Shown here: positions 55,459 to 62,868 of the stretch, in pieces
How positions within the stretch are numbered: the first letter of the stretch is position 1
Layout: every line of letters begins with the position of its first letter
Assembly: GCF_036192275.1 (NCBI RefSeq)
Contig: NZ_CP108088.1
Location: forward strand, 7,193,501 to 7,257,500
Reading direction: 5' to 3'
Origin: Streptomyces sp. NBC_00250
Lineage (GTDB): Bacteria > Actinomycetota > Actinomycetes > Streptomycetales > Streptomycetaceae
Length of the DNA: 64,000 nucleotides
Notes under the pieces: model-generated
The model's input: the letters and a program-made list of their open reading frames with translations, nothing else
Database searches by the model: none
What the model was told of the DNA's origin: nothing
Program-made: the position numbers and the translations under genes

Positions 55459-56091
55459 GTGCGCATCGGAGAGTTGAGTCGCAGGACCGGGGTGTCCGTG
55501 CCGACGATCAAGTTCTACGTACGGGAAGGACTGCTGCCGGCCGGGGAGTTGACGAGCCCGAACCAGGCCTCGTACGGGGAGGCGCATGTGCAGCGCCTCC
55601 GCCTGATCCGGGCGCTCCTCGATGTGGGCGGCCTGTCGGTCGCGAGCATCCGCGAGGTGATCGTCGCGGTCGACGACCCCGAGCGGTCGGTGCACAAGCT
55701 GCTGGGCACGGTGTCCTCCGGGCTTGTCCCGCGCTACGCACGCGAGCCGGGTGCCGGCATCGAGGAGGCGCGGAAGCAGGTCGCGGAGCTGATCGTCGCG
55801 CGGGGCTGGCGCGCGAACCCGGGCAGCCCCGCCGCGGAGGCGCTGGCCGTGGCCCTCGCGGCTGTCGAAGAGGCCGGGCACGGCACGTTCGCAGAGGTCC
55901 TGGACACGTACGCGGACGCGGCGGAACGGGTGGCGCGAGCCGACCTGGAGTACGTGGCGCGCAATGTCGAGCGCGAGAAACTCGTGGAGAGCGTGGTCGT
56001 CGGCACGGTCATCGGCGACGCGGTCTTCTCGGCGCTGCGGCGCCTGGCCCAGACGGACACCTCGGACCGCATGTACGGGCAGGCGACGTAG
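55459..56091 (+). CDS. MerR-family transcriptional regulator
   Basis: A 210-residue regulator with an N-terminal MerR winged HTH (VRIGELSRRTGVSVPTIKFY, residues 1-20, then REGLLPAGE and QASYGEAHVQRLRLIRALLDVGGLSVASIREV). The ~130-residue C-terminal part is helical and Ala-rich, without recognised Cys metal ligands, so it more likely senses an organic ligand. GTG 55459 is the family start; an in-frame upstream ATG at 55432 adds only nine residues. It is divergent from the membrane-protein operon with two palindromes between them, which it probably binds. Confidence 0.92.
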   Translation: MRIGELSRRTGVSVPTIKFYVREGLLPAGELTSPNQASYGEAHVQRLRLIRALLDVGGLSVASIREVIVAVDDPERSVHKLLGTVSSGLVPRYAREPGAGIEEARKQVAELIVARGWRANPGSPAAEALAVALAAVEEAGHGTFAEVLDTYADAAERVARADLEYVARNVEREKLVESVVVGTVIGDAVFSALRRLAQTDTSDRMYGQAT

Positions 56092-56104
56092 CCAAGGCGT
56101 TGAC

Positions 56105-56158
56105 GGCCCGGGAGTGGCGTGTGGCCCGGGTGCGGCGTGTGGCCCGGGAACGGCGTGG
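56105..56158. repeat. Three 18-bp tandem repeats before a terminator
   Basis: Units start at 56105, 56123 and 56141, each GGCCCGGG-NN(N)-GGCGTG-type, and a fourth partial unit from 56159 becomes the left arm of the terminator. Confidence 0.75.
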
Positions 56159-56188
56159 GGCCCGGGGGTTCACCCCCGGGCCCCACGC
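56153..56188. terminator. Bidirectional terminator between merR-type and siderophore-interacting genes
   Basis: Perfect 17-bp stem (56153-56169 with 56172-56188), 2-nt loop, between convergent genes. Confidence 0.85.
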
Positions 56189-56216
56189 ACCTCAAGCATC
56201 TTCCGGGCTCAGCGCC

Positions 56217-57050
56217 TCAGTTCTCCTGTTCGCGCTCCACCTGGTCGTTCCACTCGCGCTTGATCGCGCGCCACGCCTCGTCCGACTTCCCCTGGCGCCA
56301 GTAGCCCGAGATCGACAGCCGCTCGCGCGGGATCTCGCGGTCCAGGCGGAGGTGGCGGCGGAGGTCCTTCACGAAGCCCGCCTCGCCGTGGACGAAGGCG
56401 TGCACGTCGCCCGCCGGGAAGTCCAGGGTCTGCACGGCCTCGACGAGCGCCTCGCCCGCCGGTCGGTCGCCCCGGTGCAGCCAGGTGACGTGGACGCCGT
56501 CCTCCGTCGCGAACTTCTGCTCCTCGGCGGCGTCCGAGATCTCCACGAACGCGTGCACCCACGCCCCCGCGGGCAAGCGCTCCAGGGCCACCGCGATCGC
56601 CGGGAGCGCGCTCTCGTCGCCCGCGAGCAGGTGCCAGTCCGCCGCCGGGTCCGGCGTGTAGCCGCCGCCGGGGCCGAGGAAGCGCATCGTGTCGCCCGCC
56701 TGGGCGCGCGCCGCCCACGGGCCCGCGAGGCCCTCGTCGCCGTGGACCACGAAGTCGATGGTCAGCTCGCGGTGGACCGGGTCCCAGGCCCGCACGGTGT
56801 ACGTCCGGGTCGTCGGCCACTGCTCCCGGGGGAACTCCTCCCGGATCCGGTCCATGTCGAACGGCTCCGGGTAGGCGACGCCCTCGGGGGCGAAGAGCAG
56901 CTTCACGTAGTGGTCGGAGTACGCGCCGACCTCGAAGGCGTCGAGACCCGCGCCGCCCAGGACGACCCGCACCATGTGCGGGGTGATGCGCTCGGTGCGC
57001 ACCACACGCGCTTCGGTGGCCTTCGGTGCCTTGCGGGGCTGATCTGCCAC
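56217..57050 (-). CDS. Siderophore-interacting protein (FAD-dependent ferric reductase)
   Basis: A 277-residue cytosolic SIP-family protein that releases iron by reducing ferric siderophores. The N-terminal FAD-binding barrel includes RVVLGGAGLDAF and TRTYTVRAWDP; the NAD(P)-binding half has LLAGDESALPAIAVALERLP and HAFVHGEAGFVKDLRRHL; the C-terminal SISGYWRQGKSDEAWR is diagnostic. GTG 57048-57050 with GGAGAG upstream. A DmdR/DtxR-type iron box at 57076-57094 lies directly upstream, so iron-repressed expression is expected. Confidence 0.94.
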   Translation of the reverse strand: MADQPRKAPKATEARVVRTERITPHMVRVVLGGAGLDAFEVGAYSDHYVKLLFAPEGVAYPEPFDMDRIREEFPREQWPTTRTYTVRAWDPVHRELTIDFVVHGDEGLAGPWAARAQAGDTMRFLGPGGGYTPDPAADWHLLAGDESALPAIAVALERLPAGAWVHAFVEISDAAEEQKFATEDGVHVTWLHRGDRPAGEALVEAVQTLDFPAGDVHAFVHGEAGFVKDLRRHLRLDREIPRERLSISGYWRQGKSDEAWRAIKREWNDQVEREQEN

Positions 57051-57075
57051 GAGGGGCTCTCCTGACTCGACGTAC

Positions 57076-57094
57076 TTAGGTATGCCTAAGCTAG
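57076..57094. promoter_or_regulatory. Iron box (DmdR1/DtxR-type operator)
   Basis: TTAGGTATGCCTAAGCTAG agrees with the actinobacterial consensus TWAGGTWAGSCTWACCTWA at 16 of 19 positions. It contains the perfect palindrome CTTAGG-TATG-CCTAAG and lies 26 bp upstream of the siderophore-interacting gene. Confidence 0.8.
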
Positions 57095-57189
57095 CATCCC
57101 GAAGCCGTGTCGACCCAGCGTGGCCTGTTCTCGCCGGTACTCAGCCGGCTTTCGCCGGTGCTCCGGTCGCCGTCCCGCCGGTGTTCCCG

Positions 57190-58110
57190 TCAGCGCTCCA
57201 GGACCGGCAGCAGCCTGCCGACCGCTCCGCCGAGACCCCAGCGCTTCACCAGGGCGTCGAGCGCCGCCGGGTCGCGGGGAGTCTTCGGCAGGGTCGCGTC
57301 GAACTCCGGCAGCGGTACGTCCCCGGCGACGCGCACCACCGTCGGCGCGACGTCCAGGTACGCGGCGGCCTCCACGATCCCGCGCCGCTTGGCCGGTGTC
57401 AGCTTCGACGTCCGGTCCTCGGCCGCGGCCCGCACCCCCGCCAGATCCCCGTACTCCGTGATCAGTTGCGCGGCCGTCTTCTCGCCGATGCCCTTCACCC
57501 CGGGGAGGCCGTCGCTGGCGTCCCCGCGCAGCGCCGCGAAGTCCGCGTACTGGTCGGGGCGCACTCCGTACTTGGACCGGATCAGCTCCGCGTCCACCAG
57601 GTCGCAGTCGCCGACGCCCTTGCGCGGGTACAGCACGCGTACGCCCCGCGCGTCGTCCACCAGCTGGAACAGGTCCCGGTCGCCCGTGACGATGTCCACG
57701 GGCCCCGAGGCGTGTCCCGCGAGCGTCCCGATCACGTCGTCCGCCTCGTAGCCCGCCGCGCCGATCCGCGCGATGCCGAGCGCCGCCAGGACCTCCTCGA
57801 TCACCGGCACCTGCGGGGAGAGCGTGTCCGGGATCTCCTCCTCGTCCGGGCCGGTCTCCGTCTCCACGGCCACCCGGTGCGCCTTGTACGAGGGGATCAG
57901 GTCCACCCGCCACTGCGGCCGCCAGTCGTTGTCCCAGCAGGCCACGAGATCGTCGGGGTGGTGGTCCTGTACGAGCCGGGTGATGAAGTCGAGCAGCCCG
58001 CGCACGGCGTTCACGGGTGAACCGTCGGGGGCCCGGACGGAGTCCGGCACGCCGAAGTAGGCGCGGAAGTAGAGGCTGGCGGTGTCGAGGAGCATCAGGC
58101 GTCGAGTCAC
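57190..58110 (-). CDS. 5'-3' exonuclease (PolA N-terminal-like)
   Basis: A 306-residue stand-alone homologue of the 5'-nuclease domain of DNA polymerase I. MLLDTASLYFRAYFGVPDSV opens the fold; GYEADDVIGTLAG and DIVTGDRDLFQLV carry the metal-binding Asp residues; DGLPGVKGIGEKTAAQLI is the helix-hairpin-helix. It probably removes RNA primers or flaps. GTG 58108-58110 is chosen because a TAAAAT box (minus strand 58123-58118) ends 7 nt upstream, as in other leaderless genes here; the next ATG (58095) would have its Shine-Dalgarno 14 nt away. Upstream frame is GC-rich noncoding sequence. Confidence 0.9.
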   Translation of the reverse strand: MTRRLMLLDTASLYFRAYFGVPDSVRAPDGSPVNAVRGLLDFITRLVQDHHPDDLVACWDNDWRPQWRVDLIPSYKAHRVAVETETGPDEEEIPDTLSPQVPVIEEVLAALGIARIGAAGYEADDVIGTLAGHASGPVDIVTGDRDLFQLVDDARGVRVLYPRKGVGDCDLVDAELIRSKYGVRPDQYADFAALRGDASDGLPGVKGIGEKTAAQLITEYGDLAGVRAAAEDRTSKLTPAKRRGIVEAAAYLDVAPTVVRVAGDVPLPEFDATLPKTPRDPAALDALVKRWGLGGAVGRLLPVLER

Positions 58111-58466
58111 CTCCCTGATTTTAGGGCTCGGGCCGCCCCCGGGGCGCTTTCGCACCGGGGCGCAGGCCCGCTCCGCGGCCACCCGGGCCCCGCCCCGCGG
58201 CCGCCCGGGCTCAGCCCCGCGAACCCCCGGGCCCCGCCCCGTGAACCCCCGGAGCGGGTCAAACCCCACCCTCGTACGTGACCCCCGTCACCTTTGCGTT
58301 TGCACGTTGTGAAGCCGGGCAGGCGCGAGCCCGGAGCGGAACCCGGTACGGGATTCAACAAAAGGATCCCCGTACGCGACGGGCCCGCGGGCAGATCCCG
58401 CCCGCTCCACGGCCCGACCACGCGGGGGTGGCGGGGGCCGTTCTCGTCGCTACCCGTGAGGTTTAT
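58111..58466. other. 356-bp divergent intergenic region with GC-rich repeats
   Basis: Holds the TAAAAT promoter box of the exonuclease, two near-identical CCCCG(C/T)GAACCCCCGG units near 58210-58255, and a Crp-like palindrome at 58278-58291. The promoter of the ABC operon should lie in the right half; I cannot place it with confidence. Confidence 0.5.
58278..58291. promoter_or_regulatory. Crp-like palindrome upstream of the betaine ABC operon
   Basis: GTGACCCCCGTCAC has arms GTGAC/GTCAC and fits GTG-N6-GNCAC, like the core of the 22-bp palindrome at 23752-23773. Confidence 0.4.
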
Positions 58467-59600
58467 GTGTCCAGGCTCCAGGCCGACCACCTGTACAAGG
58501 TGTTCGGAAGACGACCCGACGAAGCCGTCCGCAGGCTCGCCGCCGGTGCCGACCGCGAGGAGCTGCGCGCCGAGGGGACGACAGCAGCCGTCGTGGACGC
58601 CGGTTTCACCGTCGAACCCGGCCAGATCTTCGTCGTGATGGGGCTCTCCGGGTCCGGCAAGTCCACCCTTCTCCGCATGCTCAACGGCCTGCTCGAACCC
58701 ACCGCCGGCCGGGTCCTCTTCGACGGACGTGACCTCACCGCGCTCTCCCCCCGCGAGATGCGCGCCGTCCGCTCCACCAAGATCAGCATGGTCTTCCAGC
58801 ACTTCGCGCTGTTCCCGCACCGAAACGTTCTGGAGAACGCCGCCTACGGCCTGGAGGTCCAGGGAGTCCCGCGTGCCGAGCGCGAGACCCGGGCCACCGA
58901 GGCCCTCGAACTGTGCGGCCTCGCCGGCTGGGAGAAGTCCTGGCCCGACGAGCTCTCCGGCGGCATGCAGCAGCGCGTCGGCCTGGCCCGCGCGCTCGCC
59001 ACCGACGCCGACCTGCTCCTCATGGACGAGTCCTTCAGCGCGCTCGACCCGCTCATCCGCCGTGACATGCAGGACCAGCTCCTCGTCCTCCAGCAGCGGC
59101 TGAAGAAGACCATCGTCTTCATCACCCACGACCTCAACGAGGCCATGCGCCTCGGTGACCGGATCGCCGTGATGCGCGACGGCCGGATCGTCCAGCTCGG
59201 CACCGCCGAGGACATCCTGGTCCGCCCCGCCGACGACTACGTCGCCTCCTTCATCCAGGACGTCGACCGCTCCCGGGTGCTCACCGCCTCCGCCGTCATG
59301 ACGGGCGGCGCCACCCCGGCCGACTGCCCCGCCGACTGCGACTGCCAGACCGTCGGGCCCGACACGCTCGTCGCCGACCTGTGCGCCGTCGCCGCCCGCG
59401 CCCCGCACCCCGTGACCGTCGAGGACTCCGACGGCGCCGTCCTCGGAGTCGTACCGACGGAGCGCCTGCTCGCCGTCATGGGCGGGCTCGGCGCGCGGAC
59501 CGCCGACGACGCGAAGGACCCCAGGACCGTGCAGGTCGCCAAGGACCCCAAGACCGTGCGGGTCGCCAAGGACGCGCAGGAGGTGACCGCCCGTGCCTAG
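58467..59600 (+). CDS. Glycine betaine/proline-type ABC transporter ATP-binding protein
   Basis: A 377-residue OpuA/ProV-type ATPase. Walker A is MGLSGSGKSTLLRML, signature LSGGMQQRVGLARAL, Walker B LLLMDESFSALDP, and the H-loop VFITHDLNEAM. The N-terminal LQADHLYKVFGRRPDEA is typical of osmoprotectant transporters. A CBS-like C-terminal segment (VTVEDSDGAVLGVVPTERLL) may sense ionic strength. The tail has a repeated VAKDPKTV-type unit. GTG 58467 has GAGG 5 nt upstream. It overlaps the permease gene by 8 nt. Imports compatible solutes under osmotic stress by family analogy. Confidence 0.92.
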   Translation: MSRLQADHLYKVFGRRPDEAVRRLAAGADREELRAEGTTAAVVDAGFTVEPGQIFVVMGLSGSGKSTLLRMLNGLLEPTAGRVLFDGRDLTALSPREMRAVRSTKISMVFQHFALFPHRNVLENAAYGLEVQGVPRAERETRATEALELCGLAGWEKSWPDELSGGMQQRVGLARALATDADLLLMDESFSALDPLIRRDMQDQLLVLQQRLKKTIVFITHDLNEAMRLGDRIAVMRDGRIVQLGTAEDILVRPADDYVASFIQDVDRSRVLTASAVMTGGATPADCPADCDCQTVGPDTLVADLCAVAARAPHPVTVEDSDGAVLGVVPTERLLAVMGGLGARTADDAKDPRTVQVAKDPKTVRVAKDAQEVTARA

Positions 59601-61404
59601 GCTCCCCCTCGGCGAGTGGGTCGACAGCTCCGTCGACTGGCTCCAGGCCCAGTTCTCCTGGCTGTTCGACGCCATCAGCACCGGTGTCACCGGTCTCTAC
59701 GACGGCATCGACGCCGTCCTGTCCGCGCCCCAGCCGCTGCTGTTCGCCGGCATCCTCGCCGTCGTCGCGTGGTGGCTGCGCGGGCTCGCCGCCGGTGTCC
59801 TCGCCTTCGCCGGTTTCGCGCTCGTCGACTCGGTCCAGCTGTGGGACGAGGCCATGGCGACGCTCTCGCTCGTCCTCGTCGCCACCCTGGTGACCCTCGT
59901 GATCGCCGTACCGCTCGGCATCTGGGCGGCCCGGTCCAAGACCGTCAGCGCCGTGCTGCGGCCGGTGCTCGACTTCATGCAGACCATGCCGGCGATGGTC
60001 TACCTCATCCCCGGCATCATCTTCTTCGGCGTCGGTGTCGTCCCCGGCATCATCGCCACCATCGTCTTCGCGCTGCCTCCGGGCGTCCGGATGACCGAGC
60101 TGGGCATCCGGCAGGTCGACGGCGAACTCGTCGAGGCCGCCGAGGCGTTCGGCACCACCCCGCGCAACACCCTGCTGCGCGTGCAGCTGCCGCTCGCCCT
60201 GCCGACGATCATGGCCGGTGTCAACCAGGTCATCATGCTCGGCCTCTCCATGGTCGTCATCGCCGGCATGGTCGGCGGCGGCGGGCTCGGCGGCGCCGTC
60301 TACCGCGCCATCGGCAACGTCGACATCGGCCTCGGCTTCGAGGCCGGCGTCTCCATCGTCGTCCTCGCCATGTACCTGGACCGGATGACCGGCGCCCTCG
60401 GCCGCCAGGTCTCCCCGCTCGGCCGCCGCGCCGCCGCCAAGGCCCGCGCCGCGCTGAGCGCGAAGCGGCCAGGGGCGAAGATCTGGGCGCACCGCCCGCA
60501 GCCCGTCACCGCCCTCGTCGGTGTCGTCGTCCTCGCCCTGGTCGCCGGCGGTACCGGCTTCCTCGGTTCCGGCGGCGCGAGCTCCACCACCGCCTCGGGT
60601 CCGAAGGGCGGCCACGGCAAGAAGATCAGCATCGGCTACATCCCCTGGGACGAGGGCATCGCCTCCACGTACCTCTGGAAGGAACTCCTGGAGCGCCGGG
60701 GGTACGAGGTCGACACCAAGCAGCTGGAGGCCGGTGCCCTCTACACGGGCCTGGCCGGCGGCCAGCTCGACTTCCAGACCGACTCCTGGCTCCCCGTCAC
60801 CCACGCCCAGTACTGGGAGAAGTACAAGAACAAGCTGGAGGACCTCGGTTCCTGGTTCGGCCCCACCTCCCTGGAGCTCTCCGTCCCCTCGTACGTGAAG
60901 GGCGTCGACTCCCTCGACGACCTCAAGGGCAAGGCCGGACAGTTCAAGGGCCGGATCATCGGCATCGAGCCCAGCGCCGGAATGATGGGCATCCTCAAGG
61001 ACAAGGTCCTCAAGGAGTACGGCCTGGAGGGCGAGTACAAGGTCGTCGACGGCTCCACGCCCGGCATGCTCGCCGAGCTGAAGCGGGCGTACGAGCGCAA
61101 GGAACCGGTCGTCGTCACCCTCTGGTCGCCGCACTGGGCCTACTCCGCCCACGACCTGAAGAAGCTCGCCGACCCCAAGGGCTCCTGGGGCAAGGGCGAC
61201 GGGGTCCACACCCTGGCCCGTAAGGGGTTCGCCGCCGAGAACCCCGAGGTCGGCGCCTGGCTGAAGAACTTCTCGCTGACCGAGAAGCAGCTCACGGACC
61301 TCGAAGCCGTCATCCAGGAGACCGGCAAGGGCAAGGAGCAGCAGGCCGTCCGCACCTGGCTGGACGGCAACCCCGGCCTCGCGGAGAAGCTCGCCCCGCA
61401 GTAG
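59593..61404 (+). CDS. Glycine betaine-type ABC permease fused to its substrate-binding domain
   Basis: A 603-residue fusion. Residues ~1-290 are the permease with about six to eight helices and the coupling loop GELVEAAEAFGTTPRNTLLRV. Another helix around 295-320 leads to the OpuAC-type binding domain (about 335-603), beginning KKISIGYIPWDEGIASTYLW and containing aromatic residues suited to cation-pi binding of quaternary amines (DSWLPVTHAQYW, WSPHWAYSAHD). The GTG start lies inside the last codons of the ATPase gene. A single chain thus provides both pore and receptor. Ends at a strong terminator. Confidence 0.93.
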   Translation: MPRLPLGEWVDSSVDWLQAQFSWLFDAISTGVTGLYDGIDAVLSAPQPLLFAGILAVVAWWLRGLAAGVLAFAGFALVDSVQLWDEAMATLSLVLVATLVTLVIAVPLGIWAARSKTVSAVLRPVLDFMQTMPAMVYLIPGIIFFGVGVVPGIIATIVFALPPGVRMTELGIRQVDGELVEAAEAFGTTPRNTLLRVQLPLALPTIMAGVNQVIMLGLSMVVIAGMVGGGGLGGAVYRAIGNVDIGLGFEAGVSIVVLAMYLDRMTGALGRQVSPLGRRAAAKARAALSAKRPGAKIWAHRPQPVTALVGVVVLALVAGGTGFLGSGGASSTTASGPKGGHGKKISIGYIPWDEGIASTYLWKELLERRGYEVDTKQLEAGALYTGLAGGQLDFQTDSWLPVTHAQYWEKYKNKLEDLGSWFGPTSLELSVPSYVKGVDSLDDLKGKAGQFKGRIIGIEPSAGMMGILKDKVLKEYGLEGEYKVVDGSTPGMLAELKRAYERKEPVVVTLWSPHWAYSAHDLKKLADPKGSWGKGDGVHTLARKGFAAENPEVGAWLKNFSLTEKQLTDLEAVIQETGKGKEQQAVRTWLDGNPGLAEKLAPQ

Positions 61405-61444
61405 CCGCACGACGACGGACGGAGACCGGTGAGCGGTTCCTGTC

Positions 61445-61490
61445 CGAAAAGGGGTGGTCGCCGAACGTGTTCGGCGACCACCCCTTTTCG
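61445..61490 (+). terminator. Strong terminator of the ABC operon
   Basis: Perfect 22-bp stem (61445-61466 with 61469-61490), 2-nt loop; the right arm ends ccccttttcg. Confidence 0.92.
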
Positions 61491-61579
61491 TCACGACGCG
61501 AAACCCCGCCCCAAAGCTGCGTAAGGTTCAGGTAACCGCCCGGTACGGGTACGCACGAGGTACGAGGGAGGGAGCCGAC

Positions 61580-62131
61580 ATGGACGAGAAGGAAGCACCC
61601 CGCGTGGGCGCGGCCGTCAAGAGGCGTCGCAGAGCGCTCCAGCTCACCCTGGCCGTCGTCTCCTCCCGCAGCGGTCTCTCCGTGCCCTTCCTGAGCCAGG
61701 TCGAGAACGACCGAGCCAGACCCAGTCACCGCTCCCTGGAACTCGTCGCCGAGGCCCTGGAGACCAGCGCCGGCGAACTCCTCGCCGCCGCCGAGGCCTC
61801 CCGTACCGTCGACGTCGTACGGGCCGAGGAGCTCTCCCCGGCGCTGCCCCCGGGCGTCCGGGCGATCGTCCGCGGCCGCCACCAGCTGCACGCTCTGGAG
61901 TTCACCGGCGAGCAGGACGCCGGACGCGAGTTCCAGCACCGCAACGACGAGCTGCTGTACGTGGCCGACGGCGCCGCCGAGGTCGAGGCCGAGGGCCGCG
62001 CGTACCGGCTGGGCCGAGGCGACACCCTCTACCTCTCCGGCGGGGTACGGCACCGCTGGCGGGCCACCGAGGCGGGCACCCGGCTGCTCGTCGTCGCCGT
62101 CGCCGAGCACGTCGAGGCCGAAGAGGAATGA
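61580..62131 (+). CDS. XRE-family regulator with cupin domain
   Basis: A 183-residue regulator: HTH_3 domain (about 10-65, VGAAVKRRRRALQLTLAVVS, then SGLSVPFLSQVENDRARPSHRSLELVAEAL) and a C-terminal small cupin (about 115-180, HRNDELLYVADGAAEVEAEG... LGRGDTLYLSGGVRHRW). Such proteins control catabolic or efflux genes in response to small ligands. ATG 61580 has GGAGGGAG upstream. The stop overlaps the start of the next gene (ATGA), so that gene is the best candidate for functional partnership. Confidence 0.92.
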   Translation: MDEKEAPRVGAAVKRRRRALQLTLAVVSSRSGLSVPFLSQVENDRARPSHRSLELVAEALETSAGELLAAAEASRTVDVVRAEELSPALPPGVRAIVRGRHQLHALEFTGEQDAGREFQHRNDELLYVADGAAEVEAEGRAYRLGRGDTLYLSGGVRHRWRATEAGTRLLVVAVAEHVEAEEE

Positions 62132-62868
62132 GCGCGGGTCGCGGGACGGTGAGGAGGATCGTCTCCCTCGTGCCGTCCCTGACCGAGGCCGTCGCCGTCA
62201 CCGCGCCCGGCGTTCTCGTCGGCGCCACGGACTGGTGCGCCCACCCCGCCGACCTCGACGTCGTGCGGATCGGCGGCACCAAGAACCCGGACGTCCGCGC
62301 GATCGTCGCGCTCCGCCCCGACCTCGTCCTCGCCAACGAGGAGGAGAACCGCGCCCCCGACCTCGCCGAGCTGCGGGCCGCCGGGATCGACGTCCTCGTC
62401 ACCGAGATCCGCACCCTCGACGAGGGCCTGCGCGAGCTGGAGCGGGTCCTCGCCGCCTGCGGCGGGCCCCGGCGGCCCCGCTGGCTCGACGAGGCCGAAG
62501 CCGCGTGGGCGGCGGTGACCCCGGAGGGGACGTACACCGCCGTCGTGCCGATCTGGCGCCGCCCCTGGATGGTCCTCGGCCGCGACACCTTCGCAGGTGA
62601 CCTGCTCGCCCGCCTCGGCGTCCGGAACCTGTACGCCGACCACCCGGAGCGCTACCCGCGCCTTCCGCTCGACGAGCTCCGCGCCGCCGCGCCCGACCTG
62701 GTCGTCCTGCCCGACGAGCCGTACCGCTTCACGCGCGACGACGGCCCCGAGGCGTTCCCCGGGACCGCCGCCGCGCTCGTCGACGGTCGTCACCTCACCT
62801 GGTACGGGCCGTCGCTCGCGGAAGCGCCGCGGGCGCTGGCGCGGGCCCTGCGAGCAGCGCACCGCTGA
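62128..62868 (+). CDS. Cytosolic helical-backbone metal receptor (BtuF/FepB-like fold)
   Basis: A 246-residue protein of the TroA/BtuF-like helical-backbone receptor superfamily: RRIVSLVPSLTEAVAVTAPG, VGATDWCAHPADLDVVRIGG, LRPDLVLANEEENRAPDLAEL and LGVRNLYADHPERYPRLP are characteristic. Unlike the usual binding proteins it has no signal peptide or lipobox, so it stays in the cytosol and cannot serve an importer directly. It is coupled to the XRE-cupin gene (ATGA overlap). Its 3' end overlaps the convergent transporter gene by 74 bp. Ligand (corrinoid, haem-like or metal chelate) unknown. Confidence 0.85.
   Translation: MSAGRGTVRRIVSLVPSLTEAVAVTAPGVLVGATDWCAHPADLDVVRIGGTKNPDVRAIVALRPDLVLANEEENRAPDLAELRAAGIDVLVTEIRTLDEGLRELERVLAACGGPRRPRWLDEAEAAWAAVTPEGTYTAVVPIWRRPWMVLGRDTFAGDLLARLGVRNLYADHPERYPRLPLDELRAAAPDLVVLPDEPYRFTRDDGPEAFPGTAAALVDGRHLTWYGPSLAEAPRALARALRAAHR

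Noticed and set aside
61463..61472. GAAC-GT-GTTC as a LexA box
   Set aside because: Spacing is 2 instead of 4, and it is simply the loop-proximal part of the 22-bp terminator stem.
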